Counted from the stretch's first letter, positions 48,606 to 61,825 are shown. The stretch is DNA of 64,000 nt from Nymphaea colorata (GCF_008831285.2 NC_045141.1:24227315-24291314), one strand, 5' to 3'. The notes: a model not told the origin generated them from the sequence alone. Made by a program: numbers and translations.

Positions 48606-51424
48606 GAATAAAAAAATACAAACACACATAAATCAAATTTTTTTTTTTTTTAAACGAGAAGAGCATTTCATCCTATCAACCCTTTCCAATCACACCCAAG
48701 GTCCAAGTATGTGTTGGTGTTTGGTATAGATCTAATATACATAATTAATCATTCTCTCCCCCATTGTTGTAAGGCATGGTGCTCATTAAAATTAAATTGA
48801 AAATGCATACTCTTACCTGTTTTAAATCAATAAGCTATAATATGCCCATCAAGCAAAATTTTTCTTCTCAACCAATATAATTGACATGGTAAGATGCAGA
48901 AAATGGGTGCGTGCACTTATGCAAAGGTAGAGTCAGGAATTTTTTGTCGCAGAACTAAACTTTTAACAGTAGTGTTGAAATAGAAAATTTCAATATATAT
49001 ATATACATACATATATATATATATAATTATTTTTTTTAAATTTACATATAAATTTTTAAAGTTTTTAAAATCTGAGAAGAGGTCAAGGACCTTGCCGACT
49101 CCCTTCCCTCCGCCTTTGCACCCATGCACATATCAGGCATTTGCCTCCATAAAATATTAACGGATCTAATTGGTAGCTAAACCCGCTTAATTACATTTTA
49201 AACTGTGAAACGATGCCAAGTGAGGATATTATATGTATTGATCGTGGATGAGTCGACATATACCAATAATTTTGTTAGTTAGAGGCGTGAACAACACGTA
49301 AAACGGGGCCGATCGAATGGAGTTATGGATGTGGTGGCAATGTTCAAACGTGTAAGAGTTTGAAAAAAAAAAAAAAACTGACATGTTCATTAGATTGTAT
49401 ATGGGTTCAAAAACTAAAGGTCCTAAAATAATAACAAACCCAGACTTAAACAATCGCCATTTTTCTTATTCATACAAATCAATTGCGTATGAAACCTAAT
49501 TTACTCAAATTTTTATGTCATGATTCAAATAGATGTGTTGAACATAACCAAAATCCTCATAAATCAATTGTTTATTTGTACATCTGACAAACAAACGTAT
49601 TTTTAATTTATGAAAAAAATTTCAATGCATTTTTGGTCACCTGTTTTTTAATCATCGAACGCACTCGGACCCCACAATAAATTAATTATTCTTATATTGA
49701 CATCTCATAGCAAATTTTTTTTTATTTATAAGTTGATGACCTTTAAAAATTTAAAATTTATTACTCGTGCCCTTTAGTGTGAATTTTTTGGCTTTGACCT
49801 TGATAAACGTGAGGTTTCAGAGTTCCAAAAACTAAATTTCCCGTACTTAATGTAGCACATCTGAAGATTTATATACATTTAAGGAAGAAACAGACTTGCC
49901 ACGATAAAGAAAAAGCAAATTTAGATAAAGGACTTTGTGATCAATATTCACGAACAAGAGAGTTGATCTAGTCCACTTACATGCATACGCTTCTCAAAAA
50001 GAAAATAATTCAGCAGTCACATAATTTTATGCAATTATTTCTCCCAAAAACATATCATTTTTTAGAACGATTAAATAAACTTTTCAATTATATTGTCTTC
50101 TTTCATTCTTTTAAAGCAAATTGTGTTTCTTGTCAAGCAATGGAGGAGAGATTATATGGTAGCAGCCAAAGTATAATCAATTCAAGGGAAGTTACACTGT
50201 CAAATCGAGTAGTTTGAATATTTTCCTTGTCAAAACAACAACCAAGTACCATAGGCCTACTCAATGCATAATGTATATCTTAACAGGAATGTAATGCACT
50301 TAGAATACTCAGGATTGGTGTTAGATAAGGTATCTTCATATGTCACACGGACATGCCTGGATGCGAGAGATGGCTCGGACACAACAAATTCATATTCTGC
50401 ATTTTTTTTCATCTGATTTACGTTTTTTACTTAGTAATTTACACTTTATAAATATCAATAATATGAAATATGTGTGTAATGTCATCTCCCTGTACTCAAA
50501 TTTACTTCATTTTAAGGTATACACGCCCCACACTAGTATTATAGTCTATGGACGGAGCCAAGGTAAGGCTCGCATGGGCCTTAGCCCTACCTCATTTTTT
50601 TTTTAAATTTACATCTAAATTTTAAAAAATTTCACTTGTTTTATGAAAATTTTGAAAAATGATATTTCCGTCCTACTCAAAATTTAAAAACTTTAATTCA
50701 ATCTACCTCATAAAAGATTTTTGGTTCTGCTCTGATTCAGACTCAGACTTTTTAAAAAATGCTATGTTTGTATTTGCCAAAGCTGATTATATGCACCGCT
50801 TGATGAACAAAAAAAAATTGCGCATCAGGAGTATAATGACCATAATACCCTTGGTCAGTAAAAAGGCGAATCCCCTTATAAGGACAAAAAAGAAAGGTAG
50901 TAGAAAAAAATTAAAAGTTAAAAAAAAAAATTCAAAATAATTATATATAAATAGGCCAGTAGTTTTCATGCTCGCAGTTAGTATTTGACTCATGTAGCTA
51001 TCACTTCTAAAACCAGCTAAAACCATAAAAAAGGGTTTATTTTTCCCATTGCTTTCAAGAAGGTTTAGGTCTCAGACTTTTTTTTGCCAAAAAAATGGTC
51101 CTACAACAATATATATTGTTTCTCTGTGCAAAAACAGTGGACAGAGAAGAATGTTTAAGTGTCAATTTGCATATAATTTTTACGTCGTTGAAGAGGGACT
51201 TATTCTTGTACCCTTTTTGTGGGTTGATGCGCCCAAGGTATGAGTTCTCCTACCAACCACTGTTTCAAAGTTCTATTCCTAGAATGACAAAGTCAGAGCA
51301 TTATTTTTCTTGGTAGGATCTTATTATATGATTCTCTTTCATTCCTGATCTCTCTCTCTTTTCTCCCTCACATTATCCCTAGTATTTGACTGCCATTGGC
51401 CTCAATTCTCAAAGCTTCATGCAG
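47722..51424. other. Spacer between copy 3 and the copy 4 pseudogene
   Basis: AT-rich DNA with a (TA)n run at 48558-48603. Three relatives of a dispersed AT-rich repeat with TTTAAAAATTTAAAAT-like text lie near 48920-49110, 49690-49800 and 50550-50720. No gene supported. Confidence 0.5.
48558..48603. repeat. (TA)n microsatellite
   Basis: An uninterrupted TA run of about 45 bp. Confidence 0.95.
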
Positions 51425-53480
51425 ATGATCCCCTTCAGTTTCATTTTCATAACTCTGTGCTCTCATAGTTTAACTGTAGGCCATGGCTGTAACAACCAGC
51501 CACCAACAGAGTGAAAAGAATGATGGTTAACGGTACAACACATATGCTAAAGATGCCAACATTATGGAGTTTGTAAATATGGTGGCAAAGATCAAGACAA
51601 TGGATTATGAAAATAGTTAATAACTAGTACAAATCAAGGAGCGGTTTTGTCGATAATAAATATCTTGTAACAGCTCCTTAAAATAAAGAGTTATCTCAGT
51701 TATAATGTCTATATATAAGAGATTGCCACACTATCAATTTCAAGGCACAAATCACGTTAATAACAAGCACAAATCAAGGAGCGATTTTGTCGATAATAAA
51801 TATCTTGTAACAACTTCTTAAAATAAAGAGCTATCTTAGCTCTAATGCCTATATATAAGAGATTACCACACTTTATCAATTTCAAGTCGATGGCGTTTAG
51901 TGATAAATAAAATTACTCCACGTTAAAATTTCTTTTGTCTTTTATGTTTTCAACAAAGTATAATAGGCACACTCTTCCCGACCTTGCTCAAGAGATGACC
52001 CTTCATACTGTAAAGCTCTGATGCCAACTGAACGTCTCCTATATGAGCTAGAACCCGCCCTTGATGCCCAAGGCCACCCTGCAATCACCAAGGAACCCAA
52101 CTCTTCACTGTCACCAATGCCCTCTAACAAGTCATGCAGGTTCATAGAAAACATCTACAGCCTTTATCCTTACTCCGCTGCTCCATCTCCAGAGTTGAAC
52201 AGAGTGCTAGAGAAGTATGTTGCTATGCACAGACGTTGCAGAGACATAGACTCTGAAATCCTTGATCATGTCTACACTTCTTGTAAGAGACCCACATGTG
52301 GCGCTTTATGATTTGGAGTCAAAGTCAGTTTGGGTTCGGCAATCGGCTTCTTCCACTGATCTCCTCCTTCCTCTATGCCATACTGTCTGCAAGATGCTCC
52401 TAATTGATTACCCACAATGAGATGACCTCTTCTGTGAGCCATTCCTGGGCTCAACCACCCAGTTGTCTGCCAGAACCAAGCTGTCCACACAACTAGGCCC
52501 GTGGTACGCGCGATTCCACCGAGCTAGATGCGGATCAGGCCCGCCGAACAACAACGGCATCTGCAACACAACTGTAGTGAATTTGGTTCTAGACATACAC
52601 AACATCCCAATGAGTGATTATGAGTCCATTGCATGCCCAATGGGCTATGCAAGGCTCAGGGACATAGCCTTTGTGACTATAAGGAAGTGCAACCAATATA
52701 TGCACCGGTTTTCTATCTCAACCCAGTGCTCCCCCCTCTGCTTGATGTGCTGTTCCCTGAGAGGAACCCATTTCATTTACTGTCAAGATTTCTCCTAGCA
52801 CCAAGTGATGCTATGTGGGGCTCAATTAGCTCCCACTTGGACATCCACTCCAGCAGAAGAATTGGAGTCCAAGTAAGGGAATTGAAGACAAGAAGGTACA
52901 TGTCAGAGTATGATGAGAATGTTCTGCATTGCATCAAGAGAAAGGGAGGTTTTCTTCTAAAGAGGTTACGAAAGCGGATTCCTCCCGAGGAGTATCCGGC
53001 GATCTATGTGGCAACGTTGGTGGGGCGCCATTTGGAGGAGATGAATTCCTCCATGAGGGTGTTGATGGAGGAAACAGGGAAGGAGTTTAGGCTGAACTTT
53101 CAGAAATTGGATGGGAGGGAAGTGCATGGCATGAAGCACCAAGCAGAGGCCTTGGTTGATATGTGGATGTTGAGTACCAGCCATGTGTTGATCACCAGCC
53201 AGGGGATTCCACCTTTGGTTACATGGCTTCTGGGCTCAGTGGTGTGGTTCCAAACTTCTTAGATAAGAGGGCAGGTAAAGGCTATTTCATAGGGCTCGGG
53301 GTGGAGCCATGCTTTCATGCTGCACCGAAGAGACTTTCTTGTGTCCAAGAGGAGCCTGTGGCCTTTAGCCTGCAGGACATGGCTAACAGAACTTCTAAGT
53401 TGAAGGTCTGCGTCGATCGTGAATCGGACTGGACAGTGGTACCTCGCAGATCTTCTCTATTTCAAGCATCAGAGAATTAG
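51425..53480 (+). pseudogene. GT37 fucosyltransferase-like pseudogene, copy 4
   Basis: Nearly full-length but multiply broken. The start ATG at 51425 and a hydrophobic N-terminus are kept, then a TGA at 51512 at the edge of a 438-bp insertion (51513-51950). After it the coding similarity resumes. Further breaks: a net two-base gain near 52297-52315, a one-base loss near 52390-52395, a Trp-to-TGA change at 52418-52420, a one-base loss near 52700, and a net two-base gain near 53205. Between breaks, long stretches keep family motifs (CNTTVVNLVLD, GVQVRELKTRRY, GVEPCFHAAP), so loss of function looks fairly recent. The closest intact neighbour by eye is copy 3 (shared RRYMSEYDEN-type text) with some copy 2-like segments. 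No functional product is expected. Confidence 0.9.
51513..51950. mobile_element. 438-bp insertion in copy 4 with near-identical 9-bp flanks
   Basis: Flanked by CAACAGAGT (51504-51512) and CAACAAAGT (51951-51959), one mismatch in nine. Intact copies have one such site (CCGACAGAGTACAGG in copy 2). Inside are two tandem units of about 140 bp, at 51616-51755 and 51756-51893, each with ACAAATCAAGGAGCG, TTTTGTCGATAATAAATATC and CTATATATAAGAGATT. Ends start GAAAA on both strands. Nine-base duplications are typical of Mutator-like elements, but the TATATATAAGAGA text also recalls an LTR fragment. No coding frame. Confidence 0.65.
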
Positions 53481-55799
53481 GCATCAATACGTTGATCAGG
53501 GAGGATTGCCTCATCCCCTAACCCTCTTAATTCCTCTTCAAGTTTGAACCGATCGAGTTTTCGTATATACATACTCACACATTGTTGCTTCAAGCAAATG
53601 GGAATCCATGGTTGATTCATCATGGTGTATTACTGATGAATCGAGATCTATATCACATGAAAAAAATCAATAAAATAATGTTTATGGCAGATTGTGCACA
53701 GAATTGGTGATTTGAATAACCATCCCTACTAATTAATCTTGAGACCATTTGTATTTTCTGATATGGTTGAGGGCAATATGGAAGAATGAGCTTCATGCAA
53801 GTAAAACAGTGTGAGTTAAAGGTGCCAAGATATATGGGGATGTGAGGATCCCTCTCATTCAAGTGCCTGATGGTGAACCAGTTGGCATGATTGGCAAAAA
53901 AAAAAAAAAAAAAATTACCATTTGCTTGACATTGTTGATTGATAAAAATGGATGAAGGATCAGAACGATAGTATCTCAATTAAATAAATCGCCTCTTGTT
54001 TCAAATTGATGATCACTTGTCGACGCTAAATCTGCCTCGTGAGTTAGCATTTTTAATAATCAGAATTGGATGTAAAATCGAGCTTATGAGTCAACGCTGC
54101 TGGTACTGTAAAAAGAATGGCTTCTCTGTTTGTTCTTGCCAAACATAAAGATGTCGTGTCTATGAAAATATTATGTGGCTAGTTCTTAATTTTTTATGCA
54201 AGCAAAAGCAGATTTCTGAAAAAAACATAAGCAGGACTGCTTAGTGTTAAAAGATTCGATCGATTGTAATTTTCTTTTAACAGTACATGAGCGGAAAATG
54301 TAATTTAAGGAGCTTTCCAGATGAAACGCAGATCAAGCTTGACAAGTTGATTCATATAAGGTAAACTGTGCAAATCCATTGGTTTGTAATCCAATTTTGA
54401 AGAACCAACGTGTTACCAGCTGTACAATTGTAAGACGGTATAATCTAAGAATCCAGTGTGAATCACTGTAAGCTTTTTCCACCATCCTCGACCTGTTTAT
54501 CAGAAAACCAGTCGTATGTCGGGAGATGGAAAATTTTAAAAATATACAATTAAAACAAACGAAAATTTAATGTATAAAAGGGATTTCTGGTGTTCTTGTC
54601 ACTGTCTTTCCCGAGCTATAAATTTTACTTAGTCATAAAAATATACTCTTAGTTACGTTCTTTTGAGCCTTCACGTTGATTTGATTATCAAGACATAGAA
54701 TCACATACTACGCGTTGGTGGCATATAAGGAAGCTTGATCTTTACGAGATGACATTCATTTCTTAGTTCTTACCCCTAAAATGCATGTTCTTAAGTATTT
54801 TCACTTTTTTAGACTTCCTCTTTTATCTTCACAATTTTTTTTCTTATTGAAATAAGACCATTTTCATCATTAACCATATTGCTGTACGAAATTTCTTGCA
54901 CTAGCACAGCATACCTAACCAACGTCCCCTTTTTTTATTGAAGCTGCTTATATGTGCTATATTGATGCATGATTTTTCATGCGTTAGTATGGTCAATGAC
55001 TAAAATATCTTTAGTTTACACCTGAAACAAACTTTTTCTAAAGGCAAAATTGAAAATTAAAAAAAAATAAGAAACTATAGAAGACATTTCTTTTTAATAA
55101 ATTATCAAAATATCATTTTCTCCTTTACAACTGCACACGGTGCATACCTTGAGCCCTTGGCTCCTTATGCTGCCCTTAGGTTCACTAACCCCTCTCCATG
55201 TGTTGGTGTGTCGTCGTCTTTACGTGGCTTCTCCTTGCTCTTCTCGCCGTCCTCGTTGCCCCACTTTATAGTTTATACTTCTGCAGCCTGCCTTGCTTCC
55301 TTGGTGCTGCTGATTGCTTATTGGTTGTTATTTGTCATAGAAGCACGTGTTGGTTTCTCCCGATAATTTCCTGTCGTGTTTGTGTCCGTGTGACATCACC
55401 CAAAATATTTAACAACAGCGTATCTTCCTGAGGTAATATCTGAGAAGCGGAAAGCGTATGAACAGGTGGTGCTCTGAGAGTTTGTTTGATTCACTCCGCT
55501 TGTTTGGTTCGTCAGGCATGAAATCATATGAAAACTAAGAAAGTTCTTCATTGGTATGAGTAATTTTCTATCATCTGGAAGCTTATAGGAAAGAACATTT
55601 TCTTTTCCCGGCCCCGCATGCAGGTCCAAAATCGTTCTGCGCTTGTCCTGCAAATGGTTCAAACTTCAAACCAGCAAACTCTGTTTGTTCAACAGGCATG
55701 CTCCTTTAGACACTTCCTAGTCTCTTATGTACCAAGAGCAATCAAGGCCCTTAGCGAATTTTGTGGGTCCCCTTCATTAGGTGCCGGTACCATCATTAT

Positions 55800-55881
<82 letters not shown>

Positions 55882-58800
55882 TCCTGCCCACCAACCGTTC
55901 TCTGCAATTCACTTGCCAAGATTCTTCATTGGATCCATTCAGTCATATTAGGATCGAATCACAAACGTCCTACCTAACCTTCTGATGCTATTCCCGTCGG
56001 TGGCGTCATGTTACTTCTACTGGCAATTCTTTGCAGTAATATAAGAGGCCATGGTTGGCTCTACGTCACTGATGACTGCAGCCATATGTTTTACAACACA
56101 TATACCCAAAAAGTCACCAGTTTGGTCGAAATTCAAATCCATCTGATAGTTAGCTGTGGCGGAAATTCTGATTCTTCTTTGGTGATTTTAAGTATATATT
56201 GCATCATATGAAAGAAAGACTTCTGCTTCCATATCGGTTTGTAATTTGACACGTCATCAAAGTGGGAATTGCAGATCTGCAGAAAAGACTCTCTTACAGC
56301 AATGTTTCATCTGACTGGTGCCTTAAGGAAGGCATTGACTGTAAGAGGCCAATGTGTGAAAGTTAAGCATAGAAGTGTCTGCTCATGATTCATGAAGTCG
56401 GAGTCTAGAAAAAGATCTATCTTAACCATTATTGAACACAGGACTACCGCCACCCGTTACCGATTCCACATCCTCTGGTCAAGCTTACCAATCTGCAGAT
56501 ATCTAAACTTCATTTTCTGCTTGGCTGTTTGCATTTACAATACGGTATTTCAGCAACATAGGCTGTATGCCCACCTAACAGCATCAGCAATTAAATGCCT
56601 TCATGTTTCAATAACGATGTTATAAAAAGCAAAATTCATCCTTGGAAGCCTCGTAGTGGCACCATGGTTTGTTAGCTTTGCAAATTAGTCTTCTAATAAA
56701 TTATAGCAAAGCCGAGGCAATGGGGAGATTTTTCTTGCAACAGGAGAAGGGTGCCCGGCTGGGGATTTACAGTAACATTGTATTGAGTAAACTCGGCAAT
56801 CCGCCGTATAAAAAAGCTCCTACCAATCGGAGATCAGTGATATGATTGATACAAACAGAGGAATTTAATAAACAATACAATTTTACAGGTCAATCAAAGG
56901 CATCAATGCAATTGCATGCGGTCCTCCACTGCATTTATTTCACCTAAGTTTCTGATCAGACTAAGACGACCAGTTGGAAGAATTCCTTTGCATTTCCCAT
57001 TCACATTTACCTGAAAGCCCAACTAGCTCAGCAGCTACACTCAGGTTAATTCCATCTCTAACTTCCATTAATAACACAAATTGGGAATGCTGTTTATTTG
57101 CATGTCACAAATTTCCACTTGGGGCTTGCATCTCTGCTTTCTGCATGCTGTGTTATGGGATGAAACCAAAATTTAGAAAAATTAAGGAGCAGCTCAGATG
57201 GGGTTTAGTTTCTAGAAAGCAAAAGCAAATCTCCATAAACCAAATTCATTTCGATTGTAGTTTGAGGCAGATGGATCAGTATATCGGGTCAGGTATATTA
57301 TAAATAATGGATCCCCAGGATTAACGCACGTTAATTTATGGTTGTAAACGGTTCATGTTTGAGTTAGGGCGTTTCCATCTTTAATTGGTACTGTAACAAG
57401 ATCCAGATCTGATTCTGACCTAATTAATCTCTAACATATATTTCCCGGATTTCGCAGTTTGGAGATAGAATAATACTCCAACTCGAGTGCTTAATTTTCC
57501 CTATCAAAAACATTTGCAGCTAGCTTAAGCTCCAAAATAATGAAAAACTTTGTGGGATCCATATTTTCACGTTACTGTACTGCTGTTATTGGAGGGGAAG
57601 ACATATATTTGATTAATGTAACCTCTCCTCATAATTTACGTCCCTAGCTGGGTGTAAAGGGGAATGGGGCCATTTCCTTGCCACACATGCAAGGATGCAC
57701 GTGGCTCAGATTCGAGGCAGGTCCATTCATTCATCGAGTCCATCCTCCTCGTCCGATTCCAAGAAAGAATTTGGATTCAGACATGAACTCGTACCTTTCT
57801 CTTGCCAAACCAAGCGTATGATCTCATTTGTTATAAAGATGTTTATGGGCCAAATCCAGGATAGCAAGATGCATCACAGATCTGTTCAGATCATGAGCTG
57901 GAACAAGTAAAAGGAAAACAAAAAAAAAAATTAGAAAAAGAAACATATATAAGATTCAACCTGCAGTTTGCAACCTTACTTTCATCCTGAATACTCTCAA
58001 AACCATTTTAAGGGTTGAATGCAAACGAATAGATTTTAGTTGTGAGGTTTGATTTCTTCTGTTTGGTTGTGTTAATTGTAAGTTCGGAAATTTATTTCTT
58101 GGGCAATTATCTTATTCAAATCCGATTGGTTTGCACCTTAGTAAGAGAGCGCAGGCGGACAAGCGTAGGTAAACAATTAAAGAAGAAATTTCGTACTGAT
58201 AAAATAGAAGCATGGATGACGTCTGCATCTTCCATTTATTCCTCTTGGAAGACTTCCAATGAGATCTCTTCTAAACATGTTCACCTAACAGTATGCAGGC
58301 CATGGCGTCCCATGCCAACTCCTAAAAGTCATTCAGTACTTTTTGTTCTCTCGCTCTCTCCCCCTCTGATCTGCCCCACTTTTATAATGACCTGCTGGTG
58401 GCTTCTTCTTCCTATACAAGGCTGCCAAGGCCGGTTGGTGACCATGTAAGCATCCTTTCATATTATTGGAGCATATTCATTTGAGTAATTCCTTTCATAT
58501 ATTAATAATTTGTATGTTGGGGGATTGGATTTCATTTGACTGTCTGAGGCTCCCTTATGTGTGCTAGGGGTATTTGTATAAATGTATGGCCATGTTATAT
58601 ATGTATAAAAGTGATCATAGATAGTTGGTGGAAAAATTAAGGTATGAGTAGGGGCAAAAGGGGAAGGCTCGAGTGAATTGAAAAAAAAAATTGCATTGAA
58701 AAATTTTAATTGCATCATGTATTATTTGGATTAAAGTTCAGTTTGACCCCACCTAAATCAAAAGATAGGACTTTGGTATACCCTTAAAAAAATTCTTGGC

Positions 58801-59149
58801 TTCGCCCTTAGGTATGAGGCTCCAACAATAAAAGAGGATTCATTAAGTAAAACGTTAAGCTTGTCTTCATGGCTCTTCAAACAGCTACTGCAACGGCCAG
58901 TACTACACCTCTAAATGAAAGAAACAATGAATTTGGACATTGGGTTGCAAAACAAATTAATAGCAAGATAATCTCAAAATAAATTAGATTCCCTTCAATG
59001 ATTGCGCTGCTGTTTACTTATATTGAAGGTTATAAAGAGTAGGACATTTTCTCAAGCATACATGGGATCAATTTAATTAGATTAAACATTTTTTCTCGGG
59101 ATTTGAGTTTCAGTACAAAATTAATATTGTTCAAGTGTTTCTTGAAACA
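53481..59149. other. Spacer between the cluster and the LINE remnant
   Basis: AT-rich. Contains a (CT)n-(TA)n compound microsatellite at 55801-55878 and a possible dispersed repeat near 58660-58800 ending in CTTGGCTTCGCCC. Some short frames are present, but none has a recognisable domain. I see no gene that I can support. Confidence 0.5.
55801..55878. repeat. (CT)n-(TA)n compound microsatellite
   Basis: A CT run of about 40 bp joined directly to a TA run of about 38 bp. Leu-Ser and Tyr-Ile repeat frames across it are artefacts. Confidence 0.95.
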
Positions 59150-59159
59150 GCTGTCAAGA

Positions 59160-60375
59160 AATTTTAATTTGTGTGTGTGTGTGTTTGTGTGATATACAAT
59201 GGATGCCAGTGTACAGCCTGAAAGAAGACGAAACAAGAGAAGAAGCGAGAAATAACATCCGGCGGCCAGAAAGCCTTCACAATAGCTAGAAGCTCCACGT
59301 GCAAAGAATGGTGGAAATCAAAAGCACGCGCTACGAAAGATGATATCATTCTGAGTGAGCTAATTCTGCCACCAAAAGATAAACCATGTACGCCAAAGAA
59401 ATAGCCAACACTTAGACTTGCGGAGAGCCAGCAGTTTGACATGCAAAGGAAGATGGAGAAACCACCAGAGCAGGAGAATGACAAGAAGCATGAAAAGTAG
59501 CTGAACCTCGTGACAATCCCAAAGCAAGTGATAAGAACTTTCGACAACCCGTTCACAAAGAACACAACTACTAGCAGGGGGCCAACCCTATGCTTGCAGG
59601 TTGATCTAAGTCTGAACTTTATCCTGTAAGACAAACCAACCACGAAGACGGGTTCGAGGTGAGAATCCAAGAGCCCAAACGAGGCATTTAGGAAAGGGAG
59701 CAGGGACATGGGGAGCAGAGAAGCATAAACAAGGGAAGTGGAGTAATGTGCACCAAAAGTCTAATGAAGCGAAAGAGAAGGAATAGAACACCAGTATGAG
59801 AAATAACGCAACTCGTAACCAGACACCGAATAGATAGATTTGTGAAGTCGGGGCAAAGAATATGGAAGAGCAAAGAAGGAAACAAGAAGAGATACTTTTG
59901 GTGCAGCAGCAAACAAGAAGCAGGGTCACCATGGGCCAAAACAAACCATCGTTTAAGAGCTAACACAATACTCTTAGATCTCAAATTAGACACCGATAAA
60001 CCTCCCAGGGCTTTGGATAGACAGAGCAACGGCCTTGACACTCGATGTTGCTTGGAGGTCGACAACAGTGGATCATCCCAAAAGAATATTTGCAAACAAG
60101 AATTAATGGATTTCACCAACTAGTGATATCAGATGCATAGGAATAGTACATAGAACATGTTTAATAAGAGTGAGATGCCTAGCCATAGAGAGGTATTTGC
60201 CTTGTCATCATAGAAGTCGACTTTCAAGCTTGTCCATATAAACAGCCAATCAAAAGAGGAGGTAACGGCAATGTGCTCGGAGAGAGAGAAAGAGAGCTAC
60301 CAAAGTGAGAAAGACGAGAAAATCCTCCATCTTAAGCAATTCAAAAGCTTGAGAAGCCATTGGCATCCCTAGATC
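59160..60375 (-). mobile_element. LINE ORF2 remnant (reverse transcriptase 3' part and zinc domain), dead
   Basis: On the minus strand, three frames together give the order found in plant LINE ORF2 proteins: MDKLESRLL, two stops, GKYLSMARHLTLIKHVL and IPMHLISLV; then SINSCLQIFFWDDPL; then LGGLSVSNLRSKSIVLALKRW; then CVLCERVVESSYHLLWDCHE, a zf-RVT zinc-binding motif. Stops and frame changes separate these blocks, so it cannot make a working protein. The 5' half (endonuclease and catalytic palm) is absent, consistent with 5' truncation. A (GT)n-like run at 59171-59190 lies at the 3' end. Confidence 0.88.
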
Positions 60376-61818
60376 TAGAATATTTGGATGATATATAAAC
60401 AGTGGCAGAGACACATACAGGCTTGTGTTGGCAATTGCTCAAACAAGCAAATGCCCGATGATCATTTAATTATTTACATATTAGTTGCTCCTTAAAAGTT
60501 ACAATTCCAAGTATTAGCGTTGCTCCAATCAGCCAGAAATTTCTGGCTCTACCAATGCCATCATATAGCAAACAATTTCCACTGCTATTCTAAATCCAAC
60601 CAATTGACAATAAAAAAAAAAAAAAGAAGAATCCATGACATAAGAAAACAAATGAATCGGATCCTACTTGTGTGAACACAAAATCTTATAAAAGAACAGC
60701 TGCATATAATGCATATCCTCGAGTTTGTTGCAGCTCATGCTCATTCTTGCATGTGAAGCTGTTATATGTACAAGCCTGTCCAATGTGCATCTTTGCATTG
60801 CACATAGGACCATGTGCATAACACACATACCCTTAGGAGTAGCCTAGAGGCCCAATGGAAGTGGGTTAGGAAGACAGATGTCGTGCACTAAGGGCTGTGC
60901 GTTGTGCATGCCCATGCAGGTAACCATTGTCTCATGTTAACTACTAATTCAAGTAGCTCTAGTTGATTGGGCCCAACAAATTTGAAGCCAAGTAAGCGCA
61001 TACCAAGTCCTGACTTCTTCTAGTGTTGGCTGCTAATGCAGATTAATCTTCATGTTACTTAAGTAGATTTTTTAGAGTACCATAAACCGATATATCCTCG
61101 TTTAGGGATTCTTCGACATGGACCTCACAATAGTATTTGAATATGTGAATGCTTTTCCCTTAATATATCATGTGACGATGTTGCGAAGTTCATAAACTTA
61201 CGACTTTCTATCACTCATCAAACTTTCTGATTTTGCTAACGGTGATGTAACAAATACTGCATGCAGCCTACAAACTATGCATTCTGAATGCAGTACCTCC
61301 GGCATGCGTAATTTAAAATTTGAAAATGAAAAACTGCGTCTAATTTTTGAATGTATTAATGAGATTATGAAGACAAATTGCAAAGATCATAAAGAATACA
61401 TAAATGCTCAAAATAAATGTATAAATAAGTCGCTGAAAGCCCTTTTGAATATCTAAGTTCATTTGGCTAGGGATACAAATGAACAGAAAAACAATTTTTT
61501 ATGGTATTCTTGTCTTTACACATAGATAAATTGTTATTTTTGAAGGGAACCTAACCAAATCACAGGGACGAAATTACTGTCGCTTTCTTCTTCGTTTTTG
61601 GTTCTGTTCTCTTTCTTCCTGCACGCACGAGTCGAAAACAAAACGAAAGGCGGAGATGGAGAAACGTGCTTTCCTAGTATGGAGATAGCGGGCTGCCCGC
61701 AGAAACATCGGAGGATTTAAGCCCTCTGACCGTTAGATTGGGTTTTGTAATGGTTAGATTGGTGGGAGGCTGATGTCGGTCGTCTGCTTCCATCTGCCAA
61801 TTGGCTTCGCTTCTGCCC
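60376..61818. other. Spacer upstream of NADP-malate dehydrogenase
   Basis: Near 60390-60560 is another relative of the dispersed repeat with CCAGAAATTTCTGGCTC-like text. From about 61560 onward composition becomes less AT-rich, consistent with the promoter of the next gene. No other gene seen. Confidence 0.5.
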
Positions 61819-61825
61819 TATAAAA
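61819..61825 (+). promoter_or_regulatory. TATA box of NADP-malate dehydrogenase gene
   Basis: TATAAAA at 61819-61825, about 138 bp before the ATG. A CT-rich leader (CTCTCTCGTTCTCTCTCTCG, 61921-61940) lies between. Spacing fits a plant core promoter. Confidence 0.6.

Noticed and set aside
52633..53262. A 209-aa frame as a shorter working fucosyltransferase
   Set aside because: It starts inside the conserved core in a wrong frame, lacks the first half of the catalytic domain and ends at a frameshift.
56008..56211. A possible fucosyltransferase N-terminus (hydrophobic start followed by RGHG)
   Set aside because: Only the hydrophobic stretch and GGCCATGG resemble the cluster genes; the conserved TEYRHTLS and LPPTER text does not follow.
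59164..60119. Several minus-strand proteins of 112-181 aa
   Set aside because: They are three frames of one decayed LINE ORF2.
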